Below, piece by piece: positions 9,639 through 19,500 of a DNA stretch of 26,483 nt (position 1 is the first letter of the stretch; the number at the start of each line of letters is the position of its first letter). Both the position numbers and the translations under genes were made by a program. The stretch covers positions 1 to 26,483 of the forward strand of contig BDDC01001426.1 of assembly GCA_001662425.1 (NCBI GenBank), written 5' to 3'. The DNA comes from Chlamydomonas sphaeroides (lineage: Eukaryota > Chlorophyta > Chlorophyceae > Chlamydomonadales > Chlamydomonadaceae). The notes beneath the pieces were generated by a model. The model did no database searches and was not told the origin of the DNA. It saw only the letters and a list, made by a program, of their open reading frames with translations.

Positions 9639-11072
9639 GGGCTGACGGCTGACGAGCGAGGCCCCGCGCGGCGGCCATCAGCAGCGGGGTGTCGTCGCCT
9701 CCGGGTCAGTCGACGTTGCGGCGCCTACAGGTCTGGCTGGCGTGCAGAGCCTGGCGGGGCTGCTAGGCACCTGGCGCGATGGCTGGGTTGTGCGCGGAGG
9801 CTCGCGCCAGCACGCGAGGTGCTGTGGCAGGAGTGGGGGTTGAGGAGCGCTGCCGCCGCCGTGGCGCTAGGGTTTGCACGGGGCCTTCGCTGGCGACTCG
9901 AGGGGCGGGGTTGAGGCTTGCTCGCCTGCGTCGCGCGATATGTACATGTGTACGTTGTAGGTTCGCACCTGCAGCGCGATGTGCGGCGAGCGGCTGCCGT
10001 ACTGTACGTCGCTGCGACCGCAATGACATGAACTGCTAGTCAAGTCAAGCGACAGCACTGGTACCGCGGCACTTTGACCACTCCCTGCCCATGGGGCACA
10101 GCATTGTGACCGACGACACGTGGTTGCCGCAACGGTTGCGGCTGTGACCGGCTCGGGCGGCCGACAAGAGGCCGGGCGAACGATTGGTGTCGTAAGGCTT
10201 TTGATGGGTTCTGTCTTCTGCGGTGGTGCGTTGGAGAGTGTCGTGCGAGGTTTACGCCTTGAAGGGCCGGGATGGACGGTGTTGGGGCCCGGGGTGACGC
10301 GCGTGACTGGACTTTCTGGGACAGAGCTTCATGGTGTGCGGACTGGGGCTGGCATGGGCTTCGACATGTACGGCTGGGTACGGTAGGATTTGGCACACGA
10401 AGGGCGGCGCGTGTGGTGCCGCGGCGTCGCGGACCACCCTGAGCGTCAGGCTGCAGTGACGCTCCTTGGACCTCACCAGGGGAGGTCTCCCCTGGACCTA
10501 ACCGACACATCGTGCGACACAGGGAAGAGCCAAGTTGGGGGCTGATGTTCGTTGCGACGGGATTAATGTGTGAGCGCGCTGTCACAGCGTGCTCGCTAGG
10601 GGTCGCTGTGCCGCTTGCTGTGGAGCGTGCTTGCCGGCAGCCGCCTGGCAGAGCACGCCTTGCCGGTAATTTAGCGGTGGCGGGGGAGATGGGGCGGATT
10701 GTAAGCCACGGCAGCGTGGTTGTGACACGCTATGTCAAGAGGCACGCGGAGGCAAGAATGCGGCAGGTGAGGGACCCCCTGTCGGCGTGCCGGGATAGCA
10801 AATCCAAGGCGTGATTCGAAGTCCAAGTTGCAACACTTTGACGCGCTTGGGGTAGGACAATACACGAAACGCTCACACTGCGAGTGGGGCTCATCTTGCA
10901 CACGAAGCAGCAACCGGTTTGCCGACTGTCTCGCTCGGCGCGAAAACTATTGCCGCGGCGCCCGGCGCTGCCAGGACCTGTAGCTCGCTTCTTTAGCACT
11001 CTTCGACAGCAAATAAACATTAAAGCGAGCCGCACTGGCCCTGCGTGGCGACGCAGTTTGACCTTCGCTACG
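9639..11072 (+). other. Gene A 3' untranslated region and gene B promoter region
   Basis: No supported gene lies here. Small frames on both strands have no recognisable motif. A TGTAA at 10700-10704 is the first such signal after the gene A stop and would give a 3' untranslated region of about 1.07 kb, plausible for this kind of alga. The remaining roughly 350 bp up to the gene B start would then hold its promoter and leader. Confidence 0.4.
10700..10704 (+). promoter_or_regulatory. Candidate poly(A) signal TGTAA of gene A
   Basis: TGTAA is the common polyadenylation signal in volvocine algae, with cleavage usually 10-20 nt downstream. It is the first plus-strand TGTAA I find after the gene A stop. 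A five-base motif can occur by chance. Confidence 0.4.
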
Positions 11073-14000
11073 ATGGACGACCTCGACGAGGAGCGCAGGC
11101 GCAACAAGTTGCGGCAGCTGGAGGCCATGCGGGTGAGCTACGGAACACGACGGCCGAGGCATCGGCACAGCTGTCGCAGCTCGACGCACGTCTGTCGCAG
11201 CTCGCCGTAACCCGTGCCCTGCCCTCCCGCCCCCGCCCTCCCGCTTCACTCCACAGCGGATCGGTCTGGACACCGCCGTCACCAACATGCAGCAGGCCAT
11301 GGCACCAGCTATCGTGGCCGCCGCCGCTGCGCCCGCACGCCGCCGTGGGCCCACGGGCCCGCGCGCGCCGCCGCCGCCGCGGGAGCTGCGCCGCAGCGGC
11401 CGCGAGCGCAAGGAGGTGCGCCCAGCCTGACGCCGGCTGGGCGACGGCAGCACAGCTAGCATGAGCGTACAGCGGGACTACGGCCACTCGCTTGCGGACT
11501 GCCCACAACCCGCGCCCCGGCTTTGCCCAGCTCCGCCCGTTGCGCGCGCGCTCCTCTTTGCGCCGCTCTGCCCACACGTCGCCCTCCCGCCCTCCCCCGC
11601 GCCCTGGCCCCCAAGCCCGAGCGTCCCTGTCCTCGGCGTGCCGTTAAACTGTGTCGGAACCCGTACGACACCCCGTACGCAGGTGACGTACAATGAGGAA
11701 GACATGTTCCAGAAGATCATGCCAGCCCCGGTGCGCGCCGCCGGCGTGAAGCGCTCGCGCGCGCCCCTGACGGCGGAGGAGATCGAGGCACTGGCCGAGC
11801 GGGCCGCCGCCAGGTGTGTTCCGCCAACCGTATGGAGCCGCCCGCGTGGGTCCGTGCAATGCTCAAGCGGCAGGTGGGCCGCTCTCCGCCAATGCAAGGT
11901 GCTCCTCACACGTCACAGCTATGCAGGCGCATTGATAGGACCGGTGTCGTGCCGAGGCCCAGGATGTGGGTTCGGCCCAGCGTCGCCGCTGCTGGGGCTC
12001 CCACCGTGGGCTCGCTTCCTGTGGCGCTGCCCGCAGGCGTGCACGCGACGGCGAGGGCCGCGGCGGCGGTGGCGGCATGCGAGGGCCGCGCGACTCGGGC
12101 ATGGGGGTGCGCGTGGTGGTGAGCCGGGAAGGGAGGTTGGGGGGCTGGGAGGCGGGCACCTGCTGTGGACACAAGACGGATCGGAGGGAGGCCGCTGGCC
12201 ACCCCGACAACGCCAGCGAGCCACACGACAATCAGCCGTGGACCCTGACTGAACCCGCCGTATCGTGCCGTACTCCTCCGTACCGTGCTGCAGGGCGGGC
12301 AGGTGTACGACAGTGCCAACGGCTCGTCGTGCCACTGGTGCGCCATGCGGCATGGGGGCGCGTAACAGGTTGTCGTACCGCCATTGCGCACATGAGCGGT
12401 CCGGGCCGCCAAGGGCCGGGCCGCGGCGCGCGCCGACGCTGGGTCGCGAGGGCGCAACCCGCCCACGTGCGCAGCGTCGCGACCATGGGCCGGGGCGACC
12501 AAGGCCGCGCCTGCCGCGGCACTGCTGGCGCCGCACTGCATGGCGGGGGGCCCCACTGCTGCGGCCCCGCCTTGGGGTGCGATGCAGGGGCCCCCGGCCG
12601 CCCGAGGCCCGCTGGCCCGCCGGCGCCTGCGCAGGTGCCGCCAGAAGACGCTGACGGACAAGGTGGTGTGCACCAGCGAGGACTGCAACAACGGCTCGCG
12701 GCTGCCGTACGCCTTCTGGTGCGCACGCTTGCGGATGTCCTTACGGTACCATGGAAAGCCATCGCGTATCTGGGGAAGGCACCGAGCCCTGGAGACTGGC
12801 GAGGCCTCTGCAGCATGCGCCATGGCCGAGCTGGGGCTGCAGCCCTCGGCCTGCCTGCGCACCCCTCGCGCCCCTGGCTGCTGCGCGCTGAGGCCCTGTC
12901 CCGGCCCCGTGCCCACCCGCCGCCTGCAGCCGCAAGTGCCTGCTCAACCGGCACGGGGGTGCGGCCATCGCGTGTGTGCGCCGCCCATCGCCCATCGCAT
13001 CCTTGGCCGCCACGACCGCGCCGCCTGCGCCCGACGCGCCCTGGCGCCTAGCGCCCACCTGTGCTGCCAAGCGCCGCACCTACTCCCAGCAACCTGCCGA
13101 CCGCTCGCCCCCCTCGTCCTGTCGCTGTGTTCCCAGCGCGCGCCTTGTCGCTGTCCGCCCCACCCAACCACCCTCCCGCTCGCCCGCCCGTCCCTGTTTC
13201 ACGCGAGGCCGAATCTCGGCCGCCCGCCACGCTCCGTCGCTGTGCGCCCAACCCGCCACCGCCCGCGCTGTGCTCCCGGTGCCTGCGCAGAGGACGTGGA
13301 GCAGGCGGGCGCCAGCGGGCGCTGGGTGTGCCCGCCCTGCCGCCGCAGCTGCGGCCCGGGCTGCGACCTGTGCTGCAACTGCAGCCTGTGCCGGCCCAGG
13401 GTGCGGCGGGGGCTGGGGCGGGAGGGCGCCGAGCACGATGGGGGGACGCGATCGGCCGGGCAAGGCAGGAGCAGCAGGCCAAGCCAAGCCAACCTTGCAG
13501 TAGTCAGATCGTAGCGAAGGCAGGCGGGGCAAGGCGTGAGCATGGGGCTGGGGAGCGGCTCGACACCTGTGGGAAGGCCACCGGCTGGAACAGGCAGGGT
13601 CCGAAAGCCAAGCCAAGCCTGCAGCAGGCATCTCATAGCGGGGGTGAGGCGAGGCGTGAGCGTGGTTGGCACTGGATCCCCGGCATGAAGAAGGTTCTAA
13701 GCCTGGAACGCGGCAGGGTGCTTGCGCGGGGCGCAGCCTCCTGATGCTGCCTCCGCTCAACCCCCCTCGCTTGGCCCCACACGCGCCCTGCCCTCCCCGG
13801 CCCCGCCGCCCAGGCCGGCCTGCCCGTCACGGGCCAGATTAAGCACGCCGCGCGCGCGGCCGGGTACAGCAACGCCCACGACTACCTGGTGGGAAAGGCC
13901 ACAGGTGGGTGCCGAACGTGCCCGGTACGGCGCTGTACGTACGACCCGTGCCGTGGTGCGTTGGAACGGACACGCTCCACATCCTGCCTGGGCCGCAGCG

Positions 14001-14729
14001 GGATGACGCCAAGGGGCTGTTCCGCCCCCGGAGATGCGTGCTGCACTTGTCCTCCTCCGCGTCTGCCGGCTTCCCGTGGCCGTGCTTCGTACCCCCTAGT
14101 CGGCCTTCTGTGCGCCGGCCGCGCTGCGGCCGCGCCTTTGTAGCTTGCGTACTACGTTACGGGACGACGGCCCGCATGTCTGACGTGTGTTTGGCGGGCC
14201 GTGTGCTCCCTGCCGCCGCGCCTCTGTGTGGGTGCCCCGGCGGCCGCCAGACGAGACGCAGGAGGAGCTGACGGAGCGTAAGCGCGGCGCCGTGTGGGCC
14301 TCCTGGCTGCGCGACCCGCCGCTGGCACAGCAGGAGGAGGAGGACGAGGAGGAGGGCGGGCAGCAGGAGGGCGAGGAGGACAGCACCGACGGCGAAGATG
14401 CGCCCGAGGAGGAGGAGGAGGAGGACGAGGAGCAGGAGGACGAGGAGGAGGAGACGGAGGGCGAGGAGGAGGCGGAGCAGGAGCGGCTGCCCGCTCGGCG
14501 CCGTGCGACAGCGGCGCCGCCGCGGCGCGGCAAGGCGGCCAAGATGGCCAAGCCCGCGGCCGCCGCAGCGCTGGTGGAGCAGGAGGAGGAGAGCGAGGAG
14601 GAGCCCGCGCGCGAGCAGGTGCCGGATGTCGTAAAGCCCGGGCGTGGCCGGCCGCACAAGTCGGCGCCACGCCGGGCTGCAGACGACGGGCCCACGTACG
14701 TTGTGGTGGAGCGCGAAAGCACCAAGTGA
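11073..14729 (+). CDS. Gene B: CDCA7-type zf-4CXXC_R1 zinc-finger protein
   Basis: Ten exons (11073-11132, 11257-11415, 11683-11813, 12037-12118, 12294-12337, 12635-12718, 12930-12958, 13291-13400, 13814-13904, 14251-14729) join in phase to 422 residues. Residues 145-262 match the CDCA7 / monoamine-oxidase-A-repressor R1 zinc finger: GQVYDSANGSSCHWCRQKT, then VVC..DC, FWCRKCLLNRHGEDV, WVCPPC, CCNCSLC, and GLPVTGQIKHAARAAGYSN before AHDYL. Upstream is a basic RRSGRERKEV motif (about 65-74), as in plant members. The tail is strongly acidic (about 292-341) and then has an AT-hook-like core, KPGRGRPHK (about 392-400). In animals and plants CDCA7 proteins recruit or activate the HELLS/DDM1 remodeller in DNA-methylation maintenance; a nuclear chromatin role is inferred here. 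Oddities are three extra cysteines between CPPC and CNCSLC, and a 29 nt exon. Exon 4 is Gly-rich and supported mainly by phase and position. Confidence 0.88.
13481..13665 (+). repeat. Imperfect duplication inside intron 8 of gene B
   Basis: Copies at about 13481-13544 and 13605-13665 share AAGCCAAGCCAA, a T/CTGCAG core and (C/G)AAGGCGTGAGC- or GAGGCGTGAGC-like ends. They lie wholly within the intron 13401-13813, which is among the longest of the gene. The unit looks like ordinary repeat expansion and has no coding effect. Confidence 0.55.
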
Positions 14730-15257
14730 GGTTGGGGACGAAGGGGGCCACGGCGGCAGCGGCCGGACTTGTCGTGCCTGCTGGGCAGCGCGGTGGCGTG
14801 CGCAGAAAGGTAGGCGTGGGGCCGCGTCCACCTTCGACAGCTTGCCGCATGGCAGCCTCCTGCTGCTTTCCTGGTCGTGGACCTACCGGTGTGCTGGGAC
14901 CTCTATGCCGTGCACGCCGTTGTGGCACCCTGGGTGCGATCCGTGTTCGGCCCGCTGCTCCCTCGCAGGGCGGCTGCTCCCGCCAGGGGCCGTAGCACCC
15001 GGGTGGCGCTGCGATCGTCCGCGGCGTAGCGGCCGTCGGCAGGAGCCAGCGGCCGCGGCGCACGCTGCACGATACGGAGCGGGGCTCCGCGCAGGCGGCG
15101 TGTCCCGTGCCCGGTCAGCTGGGGCCGGCAGCGTGCGTTGGGCCTTGGTTCGTGATCTCTTGGGGCAGGACGGGCGGCAGCTGGCTGCTTGGCGGGTACG
15201 TGTTGGCAGGGCGGCCCGGGCATGCCAGAGGGCGGTGGGCCGCAGTCATGCACGCAT

Positions 15258-15320
15258 GTGGTTGGGTTTGTTGGTTTTGTTGGTTGCTGGCTGGTTGATT
15301 GCTAAGTTGGTTGGTGGTTG
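15258..15320 (+). repeat. TTGG-rich low-complexity tract
   Basis: The sequence consists of repeated GGTTG/TTGG motifs (for example GGTTTGTTGGTTTTGTTGG). It lies about 530 bp downstream of the gene B stop. T/G-rich sequence can occur near 3' ends in algae, but no function can be shown. Confidence 0.6.
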
Positions 15321-15865
15321 ACCCCTGCGTGGGTCGGGGTGGTCTGATAGGGTACGATGTGCGAGATGATGGGTCCAGCGCCACACATGATCCGGCCACG
15401 CGCCGCGCCGCGGATGTCTGGACTGTGCGAGGGATGAGTGACCGCCGGCGGGTTGGCGGTGCGACGAGGGCGGGGAAACAGGCGTGCTCCGGCTGTTGGT
15501 TGGGGCTCCGGAGGTCGAACGTAAGAGGCTCTGGGCATCGGTGCGCCCGGACGTCGAGGCGCAGCCTGAGCATGCGCGCGCGTTAGGTACCGTTCGGGGC
15601 CCTGTTGAACACGGGCCCACCCTTGCCCCCCCCCCGGACCATGGCTGTGTCCTTCTGTACGGCCACCAGCGGGGCCTGCTTGCCCACCACACTGCTGCCG
15701 CCGCTTCGTCCCCAGAATAGAGGAGAGCCGACGGGATGTGCCGTTCGCGACTCGCGGTCGCCTGTTGCTGCGGTGTCGCGAAAGGCAACCCGGCAGACGC
15801 CTACGGCGGTAATCCTGGTGTGTTCACGTCCGAGCTTGCGGGCTTGTGGGCTGGGTAGACAGGCC

Positions 15866-15973
15866 GCAGGCCGCCGTCAGCGCCTCGCAGCGGGAGGCCA
15901 CCAGGTGAGCCTGCGTGGCGCTGCACGTTGGCGGGGGGTGGGTGGGTGCGTGGAGGCAAGGAGGGCGGTCAGG
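15866..15973 (-). repeat. Inverted 108 bp copy of a gene C intron-exon junction
   Basis: This segment is the reverse complement of 20202-20309 with a single visible mismatch over 108 bases. The source segment covers the last 53 bases of gene C intron 10 and the first 55 bases of exon 11, including the acceptor site. Because intron sequence is included, it arose by DNA-level duplication rather than from spliced RNA. Relative to gene C it is antisense. Similarity stops abruptly at both edges. Confidence 0.9.
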
Positions 15974-16501
15974 ATTGGGAGCTAGTTAGAAGGAGGCTTG
16001 CTGATACTCGTAAGCGAGCATCAGCTGCACACGATACGAGTTGGGTGGGATGTGTGGTGTGACGAGGCGGGGGCGCTGCGGGCCGCAGGGGTTGCGAGCG
16101 GGTGCGTAGGAGAAGGGGCGAGGGACCGTGGGAAGCACGGCTGGGGGAACTGAGGAATCTCGCGGCATGTACGGAATTGCACGGCAGGCATGTCAATCAT
16201 GGCACCGGTTTCCCAATCGTTACTTGCTGCGCTACACGCAGGATACATTCACATGACGGTGAAACGGAGCTGTGCGATGCAAATGTCTGACAAGCACACA
16301 AAATGGGCGTGCCGCGACGCGGCTGTGTGGCGTGCATCACGTATGATGCCAAAGTTTTAAGGGCTTCATGATTGATGCGTGCGAGAGGCAGCGAGTCTTG
16401 ACACTGTCGCTAGGACGTCGGAGCGATGGAGCCTGCCGAGAAGGCCTTACGCACAAGGTAGGCTGCTAACAAACCACATGTTATCAATTGCAGTGGGCAC
16501 A

Positions 16502-19500
16502 ATGTATAGAATGGTCGGGCGAAACCGAGCGACGGTTCGCGCGCGCAGGCCGGCACTGCGCTGCGACGCCGACCTCAAGCTCGTCTGCGAGCTGCTCGTG
16601 CCCAATGTGAGTCAGCGGTGGGAGCCACATACAGCGCCAACGCCGGCGGGGTCCACACCATTCCTGCCCTTCCCCTCGTGACTCCCCCTCTCCCTTCGCG
16701 CACCCGTCGCCACACGCGCGCAGCCCTTCTTTGCAGGCTGGAACACCGAGCCGCTCCATTTGATTGCCGGCGTCCTAGGTGTGTCACGGGTGGACCGCGG
16801 CGTGATCCGCCGGGCCACACATCACTCCCATCCTCATACGCTTCGCCATCAACATCCCGCCCCGCCCCGCCCCGGCCCCGCACCGCGGCTCCTCGCTCAG
16901 GCTATGTGAGCTACGGCCCCGGCGAGGCGCTCGTGCTGGCTGGCGAGACCTGGGACAGCACGTGGGTCCCGGGGCCGCGTCATCAGGATTGTTGCTCCGC
17001 AGGGTCAGGTGCTCCAGCGCCCAGCTCGCGGCACGCGTGACGCGGGGCGGGGCCACACGACCGTTGAGGTCCGGCCCTAAGGCGCGCCTGGCTCAGCACG
17101 CGCAGCGCCCGGCGGAGCAGCAGGCCCGCCGAGCCCTGCCAACCGTCCTGCACCATGCCCGCCGACGCAGGCACCCATGGCCCTCCCCTGTCCCGCCCTC
17201 CCAACGCCATGCCTGCGCCCTGCCCTACCCTGGCTCCCCCATCCCCACAGCCATGTGTTGCTGTCCGGCTCGGCACTGGCGACCGTGCCGCACGCCGCCG
17301 ACGACGGCAGCGGACGGCCTCGCAGCAGCGCCCCCGAGATCGTTGCGTTGCGACCTGGCAGCCTGGCGGGACTCGAGGTGCTGCTGCAGCACACCCCGGG
17401 CGTGGCGGCCGTCAGCAACGCCAGCACCCCCGGCGGCAGCCACGGCGCCGTCGACGCGCGGGCCCGCGGCGGTGTCACCGCCGGCCCCGAGGGCGCCGCG
17501 GCGGTCACGCTGGGCGGCAGCGCGTGGGCTGACATATGCACGCGCGCTGCGGCGGCTGGCCGAGGGGGAGCCGACGGCGGCGCTGGCGGCGGCGCAGGGC
17601 GCGCCGCCAAGTGGGCCGAGGTCCGGACGGCGTTCCTGTGCTCGGCAGTGCGCGCGCTGGCGCAGGAGTCGGCCGGGCTGGCGCGCGCCGCATCGGTCGG
17701 GGCGGCCTCTGGCCGCCGCAGCATCCGATTGCGGGAGGGCGCGCAGGTGGCCGCGCCGCAGCCGCCTCCACCTCTGCCGCCGCAGGGCGAAGACGAGGAG
17801 CCGCGGCGGGGGCCCGTTACGGCCGCCGCAGCGGCGGCGGCGGCGGCGCTGCGGCGGCGTAAGTCGTCCGCGTCGTCAGTGCGGTTCGCGGCGTCGCGCC
17901 ATGCCTCGGATGAGGACGACAGCGATGAGGGCGAGGCCGAGGTCGATGCAGCCGAGGACGGTTTAGCAGGCGCCGCCGTGACGGGTAGCTACGCGGGGCC
18001 CGATTCGGGGCCGGCGCGGCCGGGCGTGAGCGAGGGCCCGGCGGAGCTGTGGCGGCTGCAGCGGCTCGCGGCGCTGCTGGCCTGCCTGCCGGTGAGTCGC
18101 CGGCTGTGACCAGAGCCTCAGCTTCAATTACCGCGCATGCTTTGACGCCCTGATGGGCCTATTGCGTTACGTCTTCACAGCAAAACTGTGCCACTGTGCA
18201 ACCCCACCGCAGGGCACGCTCCTGTCGCTGCTGCCGCAGCCGCTGTTGCTGGAGGCGGCCCGTGGCTGCAGACTGCGGCCGCTGCGGCCGTGGGAGGTGC
18301 TGTTCGCTGGGGGCGGCGCGCCCAGCGGCATGGCGCTGCTGCTGGCGGGCGAGGTGCAGGTGCGTGTGGGGGGTTGTGTGTGATTGATGGTGCGTGGGTG
18401 GGTGACGGCTGTAGTGAGAGCCCGGCCGTAGCGAGAGGCACCAAGCGGTGCCGCAGTGAGTGCGAGTTGGGCGTCGCGGGCAAAATATGGCGTAAAAGCA
18501 CCGCGGACGCCCGTGCGCGTGCTACATCTGGAGCCGGGCGGCTACTGCGGCGCTAGGGGCGCTGGGGCCGCTAGGGGCGCGAGGGGGCCCCGACATAAGT
18601 ACTTCCGTTCCTGCGGGCGCGCTGGCGCAGGGGGGGGCAGGAACATGTGCCTTCACGCGTATCGGGAAAGTGCACAGGCGGCGGCTGCCGTAGGTCGAAG
18701 CCGCTGGCGCAGCGCTAACTGCACCCCGGCCGTCCACGCTGCCCTTCCATCCCGGCCCCCGCAGCTGCGCTCCTGGAGGACCACCGCACGGGCCGCCGCT
18801 AGTTGCGCCAGCGCAGTCAGCGCAGCCAGCGCCACCGGCCAACTCTCGGCCGTGGGAGGTACGTGGGGCGCTGCTGTGACGCGGCAGGCAACGGTGTGAC
18901 ATGGGTTGCTGTGGTCTCGAGCAAACGCTACCAAACCTAAAAGCGCGGGCGCACGGCTGGCAGGAGCGCACGGCTGGCCGCAGCCGGCGCACCCATTGAC
19001 GTACGTGGCTCCCCCAAGCAGCTGACCTCCGGCCCCGCGCTCGACCGCGCCAGGTGGCGGCGCGCGTACGCCGGCGCTGTCAGCTGTCAGCTGCGGCAGC
19101 GCCTCGCCCGGCGATGGGTTGCAGGAGGACGGCGGCGAGGCCGGCTTCGACGAGGCGCTGCCGGTGGTGGAGGACGGGCTGCTGGAGCAGGTGGGTGCGC
19201 AACCGCCCTCCGCTCCGGTTTGTAGAGACGTTGTTCGCCGCCCAGACGGAGGGCCTATGCGTCCTGGATGAGGACACCGGCCGTGTGGTACTCCACTCGG
19301 GGGTGCGGGCGTATGCCAGCGCTCGTCTCCCCTTCCCACGCTCGTCGCGTATGCGGTTGCCTGTCTCTGAGCTTCAGCATTCCGACTTACCGGTCCCTTC
19401 GCCGCAACGGCCATAGCTGCTCGTATGAGCGTAGCCCCCGCCGCGCAGCGGCTAGAGGGGCGGAGAAGAACGCCGCGTGGCGTTGCAGCTCGAAGCCTGC

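Larger units (their letters stand above)
14730..16501 (+). other. Region between genes B and C
   Basis: No gene is supported on either strand. I find no TGTAA signal in the first 1.7 kb after the gene B stop, so its 3' end is undefined. The stretch contains a T/G-rich tract (15258-15320) and the 108 bp inverted copy of gene C sequence (15866-15973). Close to gene C there is an ATG at 16426 starting MEPAEKALRTR and ending at an AG|GTAGGC donor. It could be an upstream first exon or an untranslated exon (see gene C). Confidence 0.45.

Noticed and set aside
10040..10585. Minus-strand frame of 181 codons in the gene A-B interval
   Set aside because: No recognisable motif or supporting signals; it lies in the likely 3' untranslated region of gene A.
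14152..15063. Minus-strand frame of 303 codons opposite the acidic tail of gene B
   Set aside because: It is composed mostly of Pro/Arg runs, the reverse reading of the GAG-rich tail.
15246..15788. Minus-strand frame of 180 codons between genes B and C
   Set aside because: No motif, biased composition and no splice or poly(A) context; judged a chance frame.
16426..16457. ATG-initiated first exon (MEPAEKALRTR) for gene C
   Set aside because: Joining its donor to the good acceptor ending TTGCAG brings an immediate in-frame stop; only a poor acceptor (GTATAG) keeps the frame. I kept ATG 16502 as the start and mention this as an alternative.
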